A model generated the notes under the pieces. The model was not told the DNA's origin. It did not search any database and saw only the letters and a list, made by a program, of their open reading frames with translations. This document shows, one piece after another, positions 29,633 to 34,487 of a stretch of 34,487 nucleotides of DNA. The stretch's first letter is position 1. Every line of letters begins with the position of its first letter. Source of the stretch: Bradyrhizobium sp. (GTDB lineage Bacteria; Pseudomonadota; Alphaproteobacteria; Rhizobiales; Xanthobacteraceae); contig NZ_JAFAVV010000854.1 in the NCBI RefSeq assembly GCF_019242285.1, positions 1 through 34,487 on the forward strand. Reading direction: 5' to 3'. Made by a program: the position numbers and the translations under genes.

Positions 29633-32010
29633 TTGCCTCTTCTCGATTTGCCGCTCGCTTTATTCTTCTTGGCGGCCGATTTGCCCTTCGATTTGCCGCC
29701 TTTCGACTTGTTGCTCTTCGACTTGCGGCCTTTGGACTCGGCGGGCTTTTTCCGGTCCGCCTTGCGGGCGTCGTCCTCGGCGAGCCGAGCGCCACGGCCT
29801 TCGCGCTCACGCAGTCCACCGCGCGACGCGTCCGTTGCATCAGATAGGAGCTCGAACCGCAGCGCGCCAGCGATCGGCTGAGCTTCCACCAGACGGACGT
29901 CGACGACATCCCCCAGGCGGCGCATGGCACCGCTGCGCGAGCCGACCAGGGCATGGCGGGTCTCGTCATAGTTGAAATATTCGGTGCCGAGCGAGCGGAT
30001 CGGCACCAGCCCATCGGCGCCGGTATCGTCGAGCTTGACGAACAGGCCGGCGCGAGTGACGCCGGAGATGCGGCCCTGGAAGCTGGCGCCGATGCGATCC
30101 ACGAGATGATGCGCGATCAGGCGGTCGGCGGTCTCGCGCTCGGCCTTCATCGCGCGCCGCTCGGTGACCGAAATCTGCGCCGCGACCTCGCTCAGATGCT
30201 CCGCCGTCTCGCTGTCGGGCAGCGCGCCGTCGCCGAGCCCGAGCGCGCGGATCAGCGCGCGATGCACGACGAGGTCGGCGTAGCGGCGGATCGGCGAGGT
30301 GAAGTGCGCGTAGCGGCGCAGATTGAGGCCGAAATGCCCGTAATTCTCCGCCGAATACTCCGCCTGCGCCTGCGAGCGCAGCACCACCTCGTTGACGAGC
30401 TGCTCGTAATCCTGGCCCGCGACCAGCGTCAGCACGCGGTTGAAGAGCGAAGGGCGCAAAGCGCCGCTCTTGGCGAACGGCACGTCCAGAGTCTTCAGGA
30501 ATTCCTGGAGCGCGTGCACCTTCTCCAGCGCCGGCTCGTCGTGCACGCGATAGATCAGCGGCAGCGACCTCTTCTCCAGCGTCTCGGCGGCGGCGACGTT
30601 GGCGAGGATCATGAACTCCTCGATCAGCTTGTGTGCGTCGAGCCGCTCCGGCACGACGACGCGATCGACGGTGCCGTCGGCCTTGAGCAGGATCTTGCGC
30701 TCGGGAATGTCGAGGTCGAGTGGATCGCGCTCGTCGCGCGCCCGCTTGGCGCAGCGATAGGCGGCATAGAGCGGCTTGAGGATCGGATTGAGCAGGGGGC
30801 CCGTGACGTCGTCGGGCCGGCCGTCGATCGCGGCCTGGGCCTGCGCGTAGCTCAGCTTGGCGGCCGAGCGCATCAGCACGCGATGAAAACCGTGCGAGCG
30901 CTTGCGGCCGTCGGCGCCAATCACGAGCCGCACCGCGAGCGCACCGCGCGCCTCGCCCGGCACCAGCGAGCAGAGATCGTTGGAGATGCGCTCGGGCAGC
31001 ATCGGCACGACGCGGTCGGGGAAATAAACCGAGTTGCCGCGCCTCACCGCGTCGCGGTCGAGCGCGGACTCCGGTCGCACGTAGAAGCCGACGTCGGCAA
31101 TCGCGACGTGGACGATGAAGCCGCCCTTGTTGTTCGGATCGGAATCAGTCTCCGCATGCACCGCGTCGTCATGATCCTTGGCGTCGGGCGGATCGATGGT
31201 GACGAGCGGCACATCGCGCCAGTCCTCGCGCCCCTTCAGCGCAGCCGGCTGGGCTGCTTCCGCTTCGCGCAGCGCCGGCGCGGAGAACTCCAGGGGGATG
31301 TCGTGGGCGTGGATCGCGATCAGGCTGATCGCCTTCTCGCTCGCGATCGAGCCGAGCCGCTCCTTGACCCGGCCGGAGGCGAGGCCGTAGCCGCGCGTGC
31401 GCATCAGGTCGACGCTGACGAGGTCGCCATCCTGCGCGCCCATGGCATCGGCCTTGGCGATGTTGAGCTCGCGCCCGGCCTGCTTCTTGTCGACGGGGAT
31501 GAGCCGGCCGCCGCCATCCGGGAGCGCCCGGAACAGTCCGAGCGCGCGGCTGCGGCCGTGATCGATCAGCTTGATGACGCGGCCACGATAGGCGACGCCG
31601 TCGCCGTCGTCGGTGCGCTCGACGCGGATCAGCGCGCGGTCGCCGACGCCGGCCGTGGTGCCGGGCCGGGCATGGCGGGGAATATGAATGCGGATTCGCG
31701 GCGGCTCGCCGTGCTCGGCCTCGTCCCATTCGGCGGGAGTTGCGATCAGCTCGCCGTCGGCGTCACGGCCGGTAACGTCGGCCATCAGCGTCGCTGGCAG
31801 GACGGCGGCCTCGGTGACCTTCTTGCCCTGCTTGCGGATGGTGCCGTCGTCGGCGAGCTCGCGCAGCATGCGCTTCAATTCGGCGCGGTCGGCATTCTTC
31901 AGGCCGAACTGCCGCGCGATCTCCTTGGTGCCGACCTTGCCGGGATTCGCGCGGATGAAGGCGACGATGGCGTCCCGGGATGGAAAGCCGCTGTCGCGCA
32001 CGCTCGTCAC
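29629..32010 (-). CDS. rnr: Ribonuclease R
   Basis: A 793-aa processive 3'-5' exoribonuclease able to degrade structured RNA. Order of parts: N-terminal winged-helix (PSRDAIVAFIRANPGKVGTK), two cold-shock-like domains, the RNB catalytic domain (VTIDPPDAKDHDDAVHAE with the four metal-binding Asp, and YAHFTSPIRRYADLVVHRAL), an S1 domain (GRISGVTRAGLFVKLDDTGA), and a Lys-rich tail (KGRKSKSNKSKGGKSKGKSA). The tail is typical of RNase R and binds RNA or partners. The GTG start at 32010 lies 25 bases after the topA stop. It overlaps DUF983 by ATGA. Confidence 0.95.
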   Translation of the reverse strand: MTSVRDSGFPSRDAIVAFIRANPGKVGTKEIARQFGLKNADRAELKRMLRELADDGTIRKQGKKVTEAAVLPATLMADVTGRDADGELIATPAEWDEAEHGEPPRIRIHIPRHARPGTTAGVGDRALIRVERTDDGDGVAYRGRVIKLIDHGRSRALGLFRALPDGGGRLIPVDKKQAGRELNIAKADAMGAQDGDLVSVDLMRTRGYGLASGRVKERLGSIASEKAISLIAIHAHDIPLEFSAPALREAEAAQPAALKGREDWRDVPLVTIDPPDAKDHDDAVHAETDSDPNNKGGFIVHVAIADVGFYVRPESALDRDAVRRGNSVYFPDRVVPMLPERISNDLCSLVPGEARGALAVRLVIGADGRKRSHGFHRVLMRSAAKLSYAQAQAAIDGRPDDVTGPLLNPILKPLYAAYRCAKRARDERDPLDLDIPERKILLKADGTVDRVVVPERLDAHKLIEEFMILANVAAAETLEKRSLPLIYRVHDEPALEKVHALQEFLKTLDVPFAKSGALRPSLFNRVLTLVAGQDYEQLVNEVVLRSQAQAEYSAENYGHFGLNLRRYAHFTSPIRRYADLVVHRALIRALGLGDGALPDSETAEHLSEVAAQISVTERRAMKAERETADRLIAHHLVDRIGASFQGRISGVTRAGLFVKLDDTGADGLVPIRSLGTEYFNYDETRHALVGSRSGAMRRLGDVVDVRLVEAQPIAGALRFELLSDATDASRGGLREREGRGARLAEDDARKADRKKPAESKGRKSKSNKSKGGKSKGKSAAKKNKASGKSRRGK

Positions 32011-32035
32011 TGGCTCATCATCCGCAACGCGCGCC

Positions 32036-34487
32036 TCATCCGCGCCCCTTGCCGGCGCTCTTCTTCGCGGCCTTGGCCGGTGCGGGTTTTGTGGCCGAGG
32101 TCTTGGCGGCGGAGGCGACCGGGGCCCGCGCCTTGCTCGCGGCGTCCGACTTCGGCTTGGTGGCCGCCTTTTTCACCGCGGCCTTCTTGGCGACCTTGGG
32201 CGCCTTCGGCTCGGCATCCGGCTCGGCCGGCGCCTCGACTGTTGCCGGTTTGGCCCTCTTCGCCGCGGGCTTCTCGGTTCTGGGCTTCTCGATTTTGGGC
32301 TTCTCGATTTTGGGCTTGGCGATTTTGGGCCTGGCGATTCCAGGCTTGGCGCTCTTCCTGGCCGACTTGCCGCCGCCACCCTTGGCGGCACGCTCGTCGA
32401 TCAGCGCGATCGCCTGCGCCAGCGTCACCTGGTCCTTCTCCAGGTCGCTTGGGATGGTCGCGTTGACGCCGCCGGCGGTGACATAGGCGCCGTAGCGGCC
32501 GTTCTTGAGCGCGACGGCGCCCAGCGTCGGATGGTCGCCGAGCGGCTTGCCGGGATCGGCGCCGAAACGCCGCCCGCCCGGACCTTTTGCCACCTTCTCC
32601 GCGATCAAGGTCACCGCGCGGTTCAGGCCGATGTCGAACACCTCGTCGCCGGCTTCCAGGCTCGCATAGGTCTTGTCGTGCTTCACGAACGGACCGAAGC
32701 GGCCGAGCCCGGCGGTGATCGGCAGGCCGGTCTCCGGATGCTTGCCGATCTCGCGCGGCAGCGACAACAGTTTCAGCGCCAGCTCGAGATCGACGTCGGA
32801 CGGCTGGGTGCCCTTTGGAATGCCGGCGCGCTTCGGCTTCTCGCCTTCAGCATAGTCCTTCTGCTCGCCGAGCTGGATATAGGGGCCGAAGCGGCCGGCC
32901 TTCACGGCGACGTCGAGGCCGGTCTCCTCGTCCTTGCCCAGCACGCGGTCGGCGCTTTCCGCGCTGTCGGCGGCGAGCGGCCTCGTGTAGCGGCATTCAG
33001 GATAGTTCGAGCAGCCGACGAAGGCGCCGAACTTGCCGGCCTTGAGATTGAGCCGCCCGGTGCCGCAGGTCGGGCACTGCCTGACGTCGCCGCCGTCGGC
33101 GCGCGGCGGATAGATGTGGGGCCCGAGCATCTCGTCGAGCGCGTCCAGCACCTCGGCGACGCGCAGGTCCTTGATGTCGTCGACCGCGCCGATGAAGTCG
33201 CGCCAGAAATCCTTCAGCACCTGCTGCCAGGAAATCTCGTTGTTGGAGATGCGGTCGAGCTGCTCCTCGAGGTCGGCGGTGAAATCATACTCGACATAGC
33301 GGCGGAAGAAATTCTCCAGGAACGCGACCACGACGCGGCCCTTGTCCTCGCCATGCAGGCGTTTCTTCTCCAGCCGGACATAGCCGCGGTCCTTCAGCAC
33401 CTGCAGGATCGAGGCGTAGGTCGAGGGCCGGCCGATGCCGAGCTCCTCCATGCGCTTGACCAGCGAGGCTTCCGAGAAACGCGGCGGCGGCTCGGTGAAA
33501 TGCTGGGTGACGGAGAGCGACTGCCGGTTCAGCGGCTCGCCTTCGCTCATCTGCGGCAGGCGGCGGGAGTCCTCGTCCTCCTCGTCGTCATGGCCTTCCT
33601 GGTACAGCGCCAGAAAACCGTCGAACTTGACCACCTGACCCGTGGCCCGCAGCTCCAGCACGCGGGAGCCGGCCTTGGCGGTAATATCGACGGTGGTGCG
33701 CTCGAGCTCGGCGGATTCCATCTGGCTCGCGATGGTGCGCTTCCAGATCAACTCATAGAGCCGTGCCTGGTCGGCATCGAGCTTCCGCCGCATCGCGTTG
33801 GGGCGGCGCGACAGGTCGGTCGGGCGGATCGCCTCATGCGCCTCCTGGGCGTTCTTGGCCTTGGTCTGGTATTGGCGGGGGGCGTCCGGCACATAGGCGT
33901 TGCCGTAGTCCTCGCCGATCACCTTGCGCGCCTGGGTGATGGCTTCGCCCGCGATCTGCACGCCGTCGGTGCGCATATAAGTAATGAGTCCGGTGGTCTC
34001 GCCGCCGATGTCGATGCCCTCATAGAGCCGCTGTGCGATCCGCATGGTGTGCGCCGGCGCGAAGCCGAGCTTGCGGCTCGCCTCCTGCTGCAGGGTCGAG
34101 GTGGTGAAGGGGGCCTGCGGATTGCGCCGCGCCGGCTTGGCCTCGACGGTGGTGACCGTGAAGTTCGCCGCCTCGATGGCTTTGCGGAAATCCTCGGCCT
34201 CGGCGCCCGAACCGATGTCGAGCCGCGCGATCTTCTTGCCGTCGGCGCCGACCAGGCGGGCCTCGAAGGTCTCGTTGCGAGGCGTGGCCAGGGTGGCCAC
34301 CAGCGACCAGTATTCCTGCGCCACAAAGCGCTCGATCTCGAGCTCTCGGTCGCACACCAGCCGCAGCGCCACCGACTGCACCCGACCGGCGGACTTGGCG
34401 CCAGGAAGCTTGCGCCACAACACCGGCGACAGCGTGAAGCCGACCAGGTAGTCGAGCGCACGGCGCGCCAGATAGGCGTCCACCAGC
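32036..34487 (-). CDS. topA: DNA topoisomerase I (N-terminus cut by window edge)
   Basis: The frame is open through the right edge, so the TOPRIM domain and N-terminus are missing; at least 816 residues are visible. Seen: RRALDYLVGFTLSPVLW, AGRVQSVALRLVCDRE, the active-site Tyr in TTGLITYMRTDGVQI, GIGRPSTYASILQVL, KGRVVVAFLENFF, a zinc ribbon CPTCGTGRLN/CSNYPECRY, and several C-terminal topo repeats (GRFGPYIQLG, GRFGPFVKHD, GRYGAYVTAGG). The protein ends in a long Lys/Pro/Ala-rich tail containing a 5-residue tandem repeat. It relaxes negative supercoils. First gene of the topA-rnr-DUF983-NUDIX run on the minus strand. Confidence 0.96.
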   Translation of the reverse strand, partial: LVDAYLARRALDYLVGFTLSPVLWRKLPGAKSAGRVQSVALRLVCDRELEIERFVAQEYWSLVATLATPRNETFEARLVGADGKKIARLDIGSGAEAEDFRKAIEAANFTVTTVEAKPARRNPQAPFTTSTLQQEASRKLGFAPAHTMRIAQRLYEGIDIGGETTGLITYMRTDGVQIAGEAITQARKVIGEDYGNAYVPDAPRQYQTKAKNAQEAHEAIRPTDLSRRPNAMRRKLDADQARLYELIWKRTIASQMESAELERTTVDITAKAGSRVLELRATGQVVKFDGFLALYQEGHDDEEDEDSRRLPQMSEGEPLNRQSLSVTQHFTEPPPRFSEASLVKRMEELGIGRPSTYASILQVLKDRGYVRLEKKRLHGEDKGRVVVAFLENFFRRYVEYDFTADLEEQLDRISNNEISWQQVLKDFWRDFIGAVDDIKDLRVAEVLDALDEMLGPHIYPPRADGGDVRQCPTCGTGRLNLKAGKFGAFVGCSNYPECRYTRPLAADSAESADRVLGKDEETGLDVAVKAGRFGPYIQLGEQKDYAEGEKPKRAGIPKGTQPSDVDLELALKLLSLPREIGKHPETGLPITAGLGRFGPFVKHDKTYASLEAGDEVFDIGLNRAVTLIAEKVAKGPGGRRFGADPGKPLGDHPTLGAVALKNGRYGAYVTAGGVNATIPSDLEKDQVTLAQAIALIDERAAKGGGGKSARKSAKPGIARPKIAKPKIEKPKIEKPRTEKPAAKRAKPATVEAPAEPDAEPKAPKVAKKAAVKKAATKPKSDAASKARAPVASAAKTSATKPAPAKAAKKSAGKGRG
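32268..32357 (-). repeat. 15-bp tandem repeat within topA tail
   Basis: Six imperfect 15-bp units of the type GGCTTCTCGATTTTG encode repeated pentapeptides (KIAKP, KIEKP, KIEKP, RTEKP) in the basic tail of topoisomerase I. Units 2 and 3 are identical in sequence, suggesting recent slippage. The number of copies is likely variable between strains. Confidence 0.8.

Noticed and set aside
29953..32466. Long plus-strand open frame opposite rnr and topA
   Set aside because: The minus strand encodes full RNase R and topoisomerase motifs. The plus-strand product is low-complexity and spans a gene boundary.

Overview
The window looks like a chromosomal segment of a Bradyrhizobium-type alphaproteobacterium (Rhizobiales/Nitrobacteraceae). 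This is inferred from the high-GC coding style, the divK-pleD, EipB, DUF3572 and topA-rnr-DUF983-NUDIX neighbourhoods, and dispersed palindromic repeats of a kind common in that group. No rRNA, tRNA or CRISPR array was seen.

Layout. (1) 1-2373, minus strand: a tight operon of Rieske ferredoxin-like protein, 119-aa unknown protein and amidohydrolase (cut by the left edge), preceded by a 53-aa membrane peptide and a PilZ protein. (2) 2547-3503: a lytic transglycosylase. (3) 3512-8349: an aldoxime/nitrile unit with a divergent AraC-type regulator, nitrilase, haem aldoxime dehydratase, a decayed azlC/azlD exporter remnant and a Bug/TctC-type binding protein. Aldoxime would be dehydrated to nitrile and hydrolysed to acid plus ammonia. 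(4) 8353-16667: housekeeping and cell-cycle genes: trmO, then ridA, GDPD, GNAT and HIT on the minus strand, eipB, dinB with DUF3572, and divK-pleD.

(5) 16668-24690 is accessory. It holds REP palindromes around a REP-associated tyrosine transposase (RAYT), a multi-branched fold-back sequence, a soluble globin-coupled chemosensor, a chimeric pseudogene (amidohydrolase fragment joined to a PEP-mutase/isocitrate-lyase-family fragment), an ammonium transporter, a two-gene module (114-aa protein plus DUF6745 protein) of unknown function, a second fold-back repeat, and a membrane PH-like protein. (6) rpmG lies at 24692-24859, followed by a second accessory block (LLM flavin monooxygenase, REP pair, TAXI-receptor remnant, M20 amidohydrolase). 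(7) 28398 to the right edge: the conserved topA-rnr-DUF983-NUDIX operon on the minus strand, with topA cut by the edge.

The items most worth a second look are the RAYT with nine REP units in one window, the uncharacterised DUF6745 module with its structured leader, the three-hairpin fold at 16891-16994, and three separate cases of gene decay. All functions are read from motifs and remembered family features. No database search was possible.
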